Of a stretch of DNA of 64,000 bases, positions 46,524 through 53,350 are shown one piece after another (position 1 is the stretch's first letter; each line of letters starts with the position of its first letter). Where the stretch lies: assembly GCF_013374995.1 (NCBI RefSeq), contig NZ_CP056030.1, positions 823,501-887,500 of the forward strand, read 5' to 3'. The position numbers and the translations under genes are program-made. The DNA is from Pseudomonas eucalypticola. GTDB lineage: Bacteria; Pseudomonadota; Gammaproteobacteria; Pseudomonadales; Pseudomonadaceae. Below the pieces are notes generated by a model. The model worked only from the letters and a program-made list of their open reading frames with translations, was not told where the DNA came from and did not search any database.

Positions 46524-46841
46524 TTATACCTCGACCCAGATGCCGCGCTCATCCTCGCGGCAATCGAAGTTCTCCAGTTCCTTGCCCTCGCAGGGGCCCG
46601 CCACGCATTCGCCGCTATCCATCAGGAACAACGCGCCGTGGCTGGCGCAACGAATCAGGCTGGCGCTTTCGTCCAGAAACACGTCCGCTTCCCACTGCAG
46701 GGCGGTGCCCCGGTGGGGGCAACGGTTGCGATAGGCGTACACCCGCCCGTCGCGGCGTACCACGAACAGCTTGATGCCTTCGCGTTCGAAACCACGGCTT
46801 TGGGCTTCGCCCAATGCGCTGCTTTCACACAGCCAGTGCAT
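46524..46841 (-). CDS. Small Rieske [2Fe-2S] protein
   Basis: 105 residues from ATG 46841 with GAGG 6-7 nt upstream. The iron-sulfur ligands are CPHRGT and CASHGALF (C-x-H ... C-x2-H), with the rest of the Rieske fold compact and without transmembrane helix, so it is a soluble ferredoxin-like protein. It is divergent from the heme importer across a shared region with a Fur box, suggesting an iron-regulated electron carrier, possibly for heme breakdown or reductase chemistry. That role is inference. Confidence 0.85.
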   Translation of the reverse strand: MHWLCESSALGEAQSRGFEREGIKLFVVRRDGRVYAYRNRCPHRGTALQWEADVFLDESASLIRCASHGALFLMDSGECVAGPCEGKELENFDCREDERGIWVEV

Positions 46842-46893
46842 GTAGACCTCGATTGTTTTACCTGATGATACAAGGGCCGGCTTGACGCTCAAA

Positions 46894-46908
46894 TGCAAAT
46901 AATTATCA
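46894..46908. promoter_or_regulatory. Fur box in the Rieske-phuT divergent promoter
   Basis: TGCAAATAATTATCA matches the 7-1-7 Fur consensus TGATAATNATTATCA at 12 of 14 defined positions. It is 53 bp from the Rieske start and 92 bp from phuT, so both may be repressed by iron-loaded Fur. Confidence 0.7.
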
Positions 46909-47000
46909 AATGAAACGCTGGGTTGCCGTTCGGGCGGGCATTCAACGGGATTACGCCGGGCGCCGCAACCTTTGTCAGTCACTGCAATGAGGATAGCGTG

Positions 47001-47885
47001 ATGCGCTTGAGCGCCAGGGTCATCGGTTTCACCGCGGCAATGCTGTTCCACCCCTGGGCGCTTGCCGCTCAGACCCTGCCGCAGCACTGGGTAAGCGCCG
47101 GCGGTGCCTTGACCGAGTGGGTGGTGGCCATGGGTGGAGAGGGCAAGCTGGTGGGCGTGGACACCACCAGCCAGCACCCGGACAGCGTCAAGGCGCTCCA
47201 TAGCATTGGTTACCAGCGCGCCTTGTCGGCAGAGGGCATCCTGAGCCTGGCACCGCGCCCGGACATTCTGATTGGCACCGAGGAAATGGGGCCGCCGCCG
47301 GTCCTGCAACAGATTCGTGCCGCCGGGGTGGGTGTGGAGATGTTCGATAGCAAGCCGGAGCTGCCCACCTTGCAGGCCAACCTTCTGCACCTGGGGCGCC
47401 TGCTGGGGGATGAAGCCCACGCCGGCCAGTTGTTCGATGACTACCGCCGGCAGTTGGCCCGCCACCAGGCCTGGGTGCGCCAGGCTGAAGCGCAACACCC
47501 TGCGCCTGGCGTGATCCTGATGCTGGGGCACATGGGCGCGAAGCCGCTGGTGGGCGGCCCGGGCACGGTGGCCGACTGGATGATCACCCAGGCTGGCGGC
47601 CACAACCTGGCCACCCAGCCGGGCTACAAGAACTTCTCCACCGAGGTGCTGGCGGCGCTGGACCCACAGGTCATCGTGTTCGCCGACCGTACCCTGAGCG
47701 GCGACGCGGCCATCGCCGCGCTGCTCAAGGACAACCCGGCCCTGGCCACTACCCGCGCGGTGAAGGACAAGCGCATCGTGCAGGTGGACCCGACGCTGCT
47801 GGTGGGTGGGCTCGGGCCGCGCTTGCCCGCGAGCCTGGGCAGCCTGTCCCAGGCGTTCTACCCTGACGCCAAGCCCGCCCAATGA
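47001..47885 (+). CDS. phuT: Heme ABC transporter periplasmic binding protein (PhuT/HmuT)
   Basis: 294 residues from ATG 47001 with GAGGAT upstream. Signal peptide to about Ala23 (LSARVIGFTAAMLFHPWALA). TroA/BtuF-like binding-protein fold with HHPDSVKALHSIGYQRALS-type conserved loop (here SQHPDSVKALHSIGYQRAL) and PGYKNFSTEVLAALDPQV, characteristic of heme binders. The stop overlaps the phuU ATG by four bases. Confidence 0.9.
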   Translation: MRLSARVIGFTAAMLFHPWALAAQTLPQHWVSAGGALTEWVVAMGGEGKLVGVDTTSQHPDSVKALHSIGYQRALSAEGILSLAPRPDILIGTEEMGPPPVLQQIRAAGVGVEMFDSKPELPTLQANLLHLGRLLGDEAHAGQLFDDYRRQLARHQAWVRQAEAQHPAPGVILMLGHMGAKPLVGGPGTVADWMITQAGGHNLATQPGYKNFSTEVLAALDPQVIVFADRTLSGDAAIAALLKDNPALATTRAVKDKRIVQVDPTLLVGGLGPRLPASLGSLSQAFYPDAKPAQ

Positions 47886-48919
47886 GGCCCGTCCTGGCAC
47901 CGCGGCTGCTGTTCATCGGCCTGGGAGGCCTGTGCCTGCTGGCTACCTGGCTGTCGTTGGCACTGGGGCCGGTCAGCCTGCCATTGCTCGACACCCTGCG
48001 CGCTGGCTTGCACCTGGCCGGCGTGCCGGTGCACAGCGCCGGGCTGGAACAGGCCGAAATGATCCTGGGGCAGATCCGCCTGCCCCGTACCGTGCTGGGC
48101 CTGGCGGTCGGTGCTGTGCTGGCGTTGGCCGGGGTGGCCATGCAGGGCCTGTTTCGCAACCCCCTGGCAGACCCAGGGCTCGTGGGCGTTTCCAGTGGCG
48201 CGGCGCTGGGCGCGGCCATCGCGATCGTCTGCGGCAGCGCCTTCGGCGGCTTGCCGACGCTCCTTGAGCCCTACCTGTTGTCCATCTGTGCGTTTCTGGG
48301 TGGCCTGGCGGTCACGGCGCTGGTGTATCGGTTGGGGCGCAAGGACGGCCAGACCAGCGTGGCCGTGATGCTGTTGGCGGGCGTGGCGCTGACCGCATTG
48401 GCCAGTTCGGCGGTAGGCCTGTTCACCTACCTGGCCGACGACGCCACCTTGCGGACCTTGACGTTCTGGAACCTGGGCAGCCTCAATGGCGCCAGCTACC
48501 AACGCCTGTGGCCGCTGCTGCTGATCGCCCTGGGCGTGGCGCTGTGGCTGCCACGCCGGGCCAAGGCGTTGAATGCGTTGTTGCTGGGCGAGTCCGAAGC
48601 GCGGCACCTGGGCATCGAAGTAGAGCGCCTGAAACGGGAATTGGTGCTGTGCACGGCCTTGGGCGTCGGCGCCGCCGTGGCGGCCGCGGGCCTGATCGGT
48701 TTCATTGGCCTGGTCGTCCCCCACCTGGTGCGCCAGGTGGCAGGGCCGGACCATCGCGTGCTGCTGCCTGCCTCGCTGTTGGCCGGCGCCAGCCTGTTGC
48801 TGTTCGCCGACCTGATCGCGCGCATGGCGCTGGCGCCCGCCGAGCTGCCCATCGGCATTGTCACGGCGTTCCTGGGGGCGCCGTTCTTTCTCTATCTGTT
48901 GGTGCGGGGGCGTCCCTGA
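47882..48919 (+). CDS. phuU: Heme ABC transporter permease (PhuU/HmuU)
   Basis: 345-residue FecCD-family permease with about 10 helices; the coupling motif [19 protein letters not shown] and [20 protein letters not shown] are typical of heme and siderophore importers. It overlaps phuT by 4 nt (ATGA) and phuV by 1 nt, giving a tightly coupled operon. Confidence 0.93.
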   Translation: MRPVLAPRLLFIGLGGLCLLATWLSLALGPVSLPLLDTLRAGLHLAGVPVHSAGLEQAEMILGQIRLPRTVLGLAVGAVLALAGVAMQGLFRNPLADPGLVGVSSGAALGAAIAIVCGSAFGGLPTLLEPYLLSICAFLGGLAVTALVYRLGRKDGQTSVAVMLLAGVALTALASSAVGLFTYLADDATLRTLTFWNLGSLNGASYQRLWPLLLIALGVALWLPRRAKALNALLLGESEARHLGIEVERLKRELVLCTALGVGAAVAAAGLIGFIGLVVPHLVRQVAGPDHRVLLPASLLAGASLLLFADLIARMALAPAELPIGIVTAFLGAPFFLYLLVRGRP

Positions 48920-49686
48920 TGTTGCGTGTGGATAACCTGCAGGTAGTACGCGGGCGCGAGACCGTGCTCAGTGGCGTGAGCCTGGCGTTGCAGCCGGGCG
49001 AGGTGCTGGGCGTGCTGGGCCCCAACGGTGCGGGCAAGAGCACGTTGCTGGGGGCATTGTGTGGTGAGTTGGCGGTAGCCCAGGGAAACGTTTTCCTGCA
49101 TGACCGGCCGCTGGGCCAGTGGTCAGGCCCTGAACGTGCGCGACGCCTGGCGGTGTTGCCTCAGGTGTCGACCCTGGGCTTTGCCTTCCGCGTGGAGGAA
49201 GTGGTGGGCATGGGTCGCTTGCCCCACGGCAGTGGCGTGGCCCGGGATGCCGAGATCATCAGCGCCGCCCTGCACGCCGCCGATGCCGCGCACTTGCGCG
49301 ATCGCAGCTACCTGGCGCTGTCGGGCGGTGAACGGCAGCGAGTGCATTTGGCCCGGGTATTGGCGCAACTGTGGCCGGGGGAGGCGGGTGCCACGTTGCT
49401 GCTGGATGAGCCAACCTCGGCCCTTGACCCATTGCACCAGCACACCACACTGCAGGCGGTGCGTGATTTTGCCGACCGGGGCGCGGCGGTGCTGGTGATC
49501 CTGCATGACCTGAACCTGGCGGCGCGGTATTGCGACCGGATCCTGCTGTTGCAGAACGGGCGGCCCTATGCCCTGGATACACCCCAGCGAGTGTTGCAGC
49601 CTGAAGGGGTGAAAGCGGTTTTCGGCCTGGACGTGCTGGTGCAGCCGCATCCGGAGCGTGGGCACCCGCTGATCATTGCGCGCTGA
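48919..49686 (+). CDS. phuV: Heme ABC transporter ATPase (PhuV/HmuV)
   Basis: 255-residue ABC ATPase starting [19 protein letters not shown]. Walker [10 protein letters not shown], signature [14 protein letters not shown], Walker [12 protein letters not shown] and the switch His ([10 protein letters not shown]) are all present. HmuV-type C-terminus ([18 protein letters not shown]). Last gene of the phuTUV operon; no outer-membrane heme receptor or heme-trafficking PhuS gene adjoins it. Confidence 0.94.
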   Translation: MLRVDNLQVVRGRETVLSGVSLALQPGEVLGVLGPNGAGKSTLLGALCGELAVAQGNVFLHDRPLGQWSGPERARRLAVLPQVSTLGFAFRVEEVVGMGRLPHGSGVARDAEIISAALHAADAAHLRDRSYLALSGGERQRVHLARVLAQLWPGEAGATLLLDEPTSALDPLHQHTTLQAVRDFADRGAAVLVILHDLNLAARYCDRILLLQNGRPYALDTPQRVLQPEGVKAVFGLDVLVQPHPERGHPLIIAR

Positions 49687-49726
49687 GGTTGGCCCGCCTC
49701 TGGAGGGCGAACGCCGAATCGCGGGC

Positions 49727-49754
49727 AAAAAAAGACCCGGCAAAAAGCCGGGTC
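49727..49754 (-). terminator. Terminator of the PrrF small RNA
   Basis: GACCCGGC (49734-49741) pairs with GCCGGGTC (49747-49754) around AAAAA, with seven Ts on the minus strand (49727-49733). It is the Hfq-type 3' end of the sRNA. Confidence 0.95.
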
Positions 49755-49838
49755 AATAACCGTGATTAGCCTGATGAGGAGATAATCTGAGAGTCCGAAC
49801 CAAGGTCTTTCAAATCATCACTGGCCTCGCGACCAGAT
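49727..49838 (-). ncRNA. prrF: Iron-responsive small RNA PrrF
   Basis: About 112-nt RNA. Read on the minus strand it begins near ATCTGGTCGCGAGG, contains the conserved core ATTATCTCCTCATCAGGC (49778-49798 region) and ends with GACCCGG hairpin and T-run, matching PrrF of P. aeruginosa as I remember it. PrrF RNAs repress iron-using proteins under iron starvation, like RyhB. A single copy is present, next to the heme importer and the CbpA-like gene as in PAO1, where two tandem copies occur. Confidence 0.92.
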
Positions 49839-49872
49839 GTGATAATCATAACAATTCTCATTTCGAAGTCAA
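49839..49872 (-). promoter_or_regulatory. prrF promoter with overlapping Fur boxes
   Basis: On the minus strand: -35 TTGACT (49872-49867), 16-bp spacer, -10 TATGAT (49850-49845), start near 49838. The sequence AATGAGAATTGTTATGATTA overlaps the -10 and contains two overlapping 11-of-14 matches to the 7-1-7 Fur consensus, so iron-loaded Fur would block polymerase. Confidence 0.85.
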
Positions 49873-49891
49873 CAGCAGGCTGCATTTATTT

Positions 49892-50683
49892 TCATTGCCC
49901 GCTCATCAGCCCCGTCACCTGACGGTTCAGGGCCTCGATTCGGCGCGCCATGCTTTCAATCAGGCTGTGGGCAATGCGCGGGTTGGTCTGGGTCAGGGCG
50001 AGAAACTGTTCGCGGGGAATGATCATCAGCGTGCACGGTTCGCTGGCGATGACCGTGGCGCTGCGTTTTTCATGCGTGAAGACGGCCATGGCGCCGAATA
50101 TCTCGTCCTTGGGTACGTCGCCGACCTTGTGGCCATCCACGAACGCTTCGGCGCGGCCCTCGATGATCACGAACACATGGTCGGCATCGTCACCCTGGTT
50201 GATCAGTACTTCGCCGGCCGCTACATGCTTGAAACCGTTGCTGGCGCGGTATTCGGGCTGCTTGAGACGTGTGATGGCATCGCACAGCAGGGTGGCCTGG
50301 CCCGTCAGGTACTCGATCAGCAGTTCCTGGGTAGCCGGGGTGGCGTTGATGTGGGCCAGCACTTCGGTGCGCGCGTAGGGCACCACCCGCAGGGCGCCAT
50401 CGCTGCTGTAGTGGTAGGCCATGTCGTCGCGGTTCTGATAGAGCCCCAGCAAGTCGCCGTCCTGCAGGTAAAACAAGGGGCGCTGGTTGATGCGAGCCTG
50501 GACCAGGCCGCTGTCGATCAGGTACAGGTGGGTGTCGTTGAGCAGGCCCGAGAGGTCGGCGCCCGGCTCCAGCTCCAGGGCTGGCCCTTCAGGGCCCACG
50601 CCCAGCAATAACTGCGGCCCGATGCCCTGCAGGCGGTTGACCCAGGCATCGGCGTAGGCCGGCTGCTCTCCAAATAGATACAT
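49892..50683 (-). CDS. Cyclic-nucleotide-binding domain protein (CbpA-like)
   Basis: 263 residues. The C-terminal half (about 145-245) is a cNMP-binding domain (GEVLINQGDDADHVFVIIEGRAE ... KDEIFGAMAVFTHEKRSATVIASEPC), with the phosphate-binding cassette region FGAMAVFTHEKRSA; the N-terminal part is a second, degenerate CNB-like region. No HTH domain is present, so it is not a Crp-type regulator. It corresponds to the cAMP-binding protein next to prrF in PAO1. The ATG at 50683 is the only plausible start. Confidence 0.85.
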   Translation of the reverse strand: MYLFGEQPAYADAWVNRLQGIGPQLLLGVGPEGPALELEPGADLSGLLNDTHLYLIDSGLVQARINQRPLFYLQDGDLLGLYQNRDDMAYHYSSDGALRVVPYARTEVLAHINATPATQELLIEYLTGQATLLCDAITRLKQPEYRASNGFKHVAAGEVLINQGDDADHVFVIIEGRAEAFVDGHKVGDVPKDEIFGAMAVFTHEKRSATVIASEPCTLMIIPREQFLALTQTNPRIAHSLIESMARRIEALNRQVTGLMSGQ

Positions 50684-50724
50684 GTGCGACTCCCTCGACC
50701 GTCGAGCCTGACCCGCGGGCGCGG

Positions 50725-50997
50725 TCAGTTTTTACGACGAGACGATATCGCGTCGAGTTGCTGATTCAAAGCCTCTTTGCGCTCAGGGGGAATGTCATTC
50801 CAATGCACGTCCAGCAGGGCGCCCTCAATGGCATACAGCAACACCTTGGAGGCCCGGAAACCGCGGGTCTTCACCGCTCGGTAGGCGTCGACCGCGCCCA
50901 GGCGGCGCAAGTCCGAAGCGCTGTGGATGCCCACGGCGTGCAGCCACTGCGCGGAGGTCTTGCCCAGGTTTTTCAAATGCTGAAGTTCATCGTTCAT
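50725..50997 (-). CDS. Stand-alone TfoX C-terminal domain protein
   Basis: 90 residues from ATG 50997 with AGGAGG 4 nt upstream. It matches only the C-terminal (helix-hairpin-helix-like) half of TfoX/Sxy (LKNLGKTSAQWLHAVGIHSASDLRRLG), which in the full protein is linked to competence and transcription control. The N-terminal TfoX domain is missing, which is also known for small homologues. The upstream in-frame ATG at 51036 lacks a better ribosome site. Confidence 0.85.
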   Translation of the reverse strand: MNDELQHLKNLGKTSAQWLHAVGIHSASDLRRLGAVDAYRAVKTRGFRASKVLLYAIEGALLDVHWNDIPPERKEALNQQLDAISSRRKN

Positions 50998-51170
50998 CAA
51001 GCCTCCTTGCGACGGCTGAACTGGGTCGAGGCTCATTTGCTGGCCGCTCTGATCAGGGAGTGTAGCGGCACTTTGGAAATGCGCTCAGGGCGTGCTTTCC
51101 TGCATTAATCAGCAGGTTGCGGGCAGCTGGAAGCCGGCGCGGGGTGCGCCGGGCGGCCGGCTCACGTGCG

Positions 51171-51515
51171 TCAGCGGGTGCGGTAGCGCAAGCGGGTACC
51201 GAAATTCACCGACATCAGGATTTCATCGGCGGTCAGCTCCACCGGGAAATAGGCGCCGGAAATTTGCGCGTTGGCGAGGCTGGCGCCTTCCATGCACGTG
51301 TCGCGCAGGTCCAGGCCGCGCAGGTCGGCGGTACGGAAATAGGCGTCGGTGAAGTCGATATTGCGCGCATCGAGTTCACGCAGGTCCAACCCGCGGAAGT
51401 CACCGCCACGGAAGTCCACCTGGGTGTCAGCAGGGCGTTCCTGGTTGAAACCGCGGACATTCTCGTGGTGCACGAGGGCGTAGAGGTGCGAGTCGAGCTG
51501 CTTGGGCTGGCTCAT
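51171..51515 (-). CDS. Pentapeptide-repeat protein
   Basis: 114 residues. Several A(D/N)LxX-type repeats run from about residue 33 (VDFRGGDFRGLDLRELDARN, IDFTDAYFRTADLRGLDLRD) and end in ASLANAQISGAYF. Such proteins form a right-handed beta-helix; some protect gyrase, most have unknown roles. ATG 51515 follows a weak AGGAAAG. A palindrome (TATCGC-GTG-GCGATA, 51559-51573) lies in its upstream region. Confidence 0.85.
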   Translation of the reverse strand: MSQPKQLDSHLYALVHHENVRGFNQERPADTQVDFRGGDFRGLDLRELDARNIDFTDAYFRTADLRGLDLRDTCMEGASLANAQISGAYFPVELTADEILMSVNFGTRLRYRTR

Positions 51516-51605
51516 GGCGACTTTCCTGTTGGAATTATTGACGCCATTATAATGCCACTATCGCGTGGCGATAATTGTCGACTGCTTCACGCCTGCAGCA
51601 AATAC

Positions 51606-51640
51606 CTGCGGGCCCGGTGCTACAGGAGCCGGGCCCGCAG
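51606..51640. terminator. Strong palindrome after the APH/P-loop gene
   Basis: CTGCGGGCCCGG (51606-51617) and CCGGGCCCGCAG (51629-51640) form a perfect 12-bp stem around an 11-nt loop, 14 bp past the stop of the upstream minus-strand gene. No T-run follows. Confidence 0.65.
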
Positions 51641-51653
51641 GGGGCAGTAGCCT

Positions 51654-53210
51654 TTACAGCCCCGGCAGGCGCTGGCGGATCTGCTCCACCAGTTTGTCCA
51701 GGCTGCCGCTTTCATTGGTTTCCACGCGCTTGCTGAGTACCAACTCTTCGGCGGTCAGCGGTTCGCGGCTGGCTTGCTGAGCCTCGATCACTTCCAGGGT
51801 GGCGTCGGACGGGTCGTTCTGTTCGGCCTGGCGTTGTTGCAGCCACGCTTCGAGCACGGCCTGTGGCGCGTTGCAGTCGAGGATCAGGAAAGGCACCCCG
51901 GTGGTTTCGGCGACGGCCGCGGCCTGCTGGCGCTGGTCGTGCTTGAGGTAGGTGGCGTCGATAGCCACCGGGAAGCCGGCACGCAGGATGCCTTCGGCTA
52001 CTTTATGCAGATGCTGGTAGGTGGCTACGCTCGCATCGCTGCTGTAAATGCCGCTGTGCAGGGCGTTGTCGCCTTGCTGCGCGCCGAACAGGCGCTTGCG
52101 CTCCACGTCGGAACGCAGGCGAATGGCGCCCAGGGCTTCGACCATGCGCATGGCCACGTGGCTCTTGCCCACGGCGGAAACGCCGCTGGTAACGGCCAGG
52201 AAGCGCGACGGAATGGCGCTGTAGCTTTCCGCCAGGTTGGCGTACTTGCGGTATTGCTTGAAGGTGGTGGCGCGCTGCACGGCGTCCGACTCCGGGGTCA
52301 GGCCGAACAGGGCTACCTTGGCGCGCACCAGGGCACGGTAGGCCTTGTAGAAATTCAGCAGGTCCAGGCCACGGTAGTCGCCGGTCAGCTCCAGGTACTG
52401 GCTGATGAAACGGCGGGCCAGGCACTTGAGCCCGCGGTCTTCCAGGTCCATGGCCAGGAAGCCGATGTCGGCGTAGACGTCGGTGAAGCGGAAGGGCTCG
52501 TTGAACTCGATGCAGTCGAAGATCACCACATCGCCGTCGATCAGGGTGGCGTTGCCCAGGTGGATATCACCGTGGCATTCGCGAATCGAACCGCCAGCCT
52601 TGCGTTCCTGCAGCAATGGTTTGAGGCGCGCGAAGCTGGACTGGGCCCAGCCTTGCAAGGCGTCGAGCTGTTGCAGGTCGGCCGCGTCCTTGAGGAAGGG
52701 GCGGATCTGCTCGAAGTTCTGTTCCACCGGGGCCATTACCGCTTCCGGGGTGCCGGCTTCATTGGCGGCGGGCACGATCGGCGCGTTCAGGTGGAACTCG
52801 GCGATCTGCCGGGCCATGGAGTCGATGTGCGTGCTGGTCAATTCGCCGTTGGCCTGCAGAGTGCTCAGCAGGTTGCTCTGGGGGAACTGGCGCACCTGCA
52901 GGGCGTATTCGATGGCGGGGCCGTCGCCACCGAACTGGGGGGCGTCGGCGGTGCCGGTAATCGGCAGTACCTGCAGGTACAGGTCGTCGGTCAGGCGCTG
53001 GTTCAAGCGCAGCTCTTCGTTGCAGAAGTGCTCGCGCGACGCCAGGCTGGAGAAGTCCAGGAAGCCGAAGTTCATCGGTTTCTTGATCTTGTACACGTAG
53101 GGACCGGTGAGCAGTACCCAGGAAATGTGCGTTTCAATGACCTGGAAGGCTTCCACGGGATGCGGGTAGAGGGCCGGGTTCTGCAGGGCGGCGATAAGGG
53201 CTTGGCTCAC
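51654..53210 (-). CDS. APH-like kinase / P-loop ATPase fusion protein
   Basis: 518 residues. The N-terminal half resembles aminoglycoside/choline kinases (COG2187 type), with the catalytic loop CHGDIHLGNATLIDGDVVIFDCIEF near residue 215-240 (HGDxHxxN motif). The C-terminal half (from about 340) is a P-loop kinase domain of COG0645 type with Walker A SGVSAVGKSH and acceptor-like loop DATYLKHDQRQ. The fusion is known in pseudomonads, but its substrates are not. It is divergent from mrcB. It should not be read as an antibiotic-resistance gene. Confidence 0.85.
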   Translation of the reverse strand: MSQALIAALQNPALYPHPVEAFQVIETHISWVLLTGPYVYKIKKPMNFGFLDFSSLASREHFCNEELRLNQRLTDDLYLQVLPITGTADAPQFGGDGPAIEYALQVRQFPQSNLLSTLQANGELTSTHIDSMARQIAEFHLNAPIVPAANEAGTPEAVMAPVEQNFEQIRPFLKDAADLQQLDALQGWAQSSFARLKPLLQERKAGGSIRECHGDIHLGNATLIDGDVVIFDCIEFNEPFRFTDVYADIGFLAMDLEDRGLKCLARRFISQYLELTGDYRGLDLLNFYKAYRALVRAKVALFGLTPESDAVQRATTFKQYRKYANLAESYSAIPSRFLAVTSGVSAVGKSHVAMRMVEALGAIRLRSDVERKRLFGAQQGDNALHSGIYSSDASVATYQHLHKVAEGILRAGFPVAIDATYLKHDQRQQAAAVAETTGVPFLILDCNAPQAVLEAWLQQRQAEQNDPSDATLEVIEAQQASREPLTAEELVLSKRVETNESGSLDKLVEQIRQRLPGL

Positions 53211-53336
53211 GGGCGGTCCTTCATACTGTCAAGAATTCGAGGCAGGCATTATGGCCGCTGGCGCAGGCCCTGCAAACCTTTCATGGGCGCTTGTCGTCGC
53301 GCGATGTGGACGCCTGCTCAGCCACGATAAAGTGCG

Positions 53337-53342
53337 TATAAT
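53337..53342 (+). promoter_or_regulatory. TATAAT -10 box just before the mrcB ATG
   Basis: A perfect TATAAT ends 8 nt before the mrcB ATG at 53351, so transcription from it would start at about the start codon. No convincing -35 element is visible (TGCTCA at the expected place), and no Shine-Dalgarno sequence precedes the ATG. Confidence 0.45.
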
Positions 53343-53350
53343 CCGCCGCC

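Noticed and set aside
51654..53210. Aminoglycoside resistance gene
   Set aside because: The APH-like fold is part of a conserved core-genome fusion protein; nothing indicates aminoglycoside modification.
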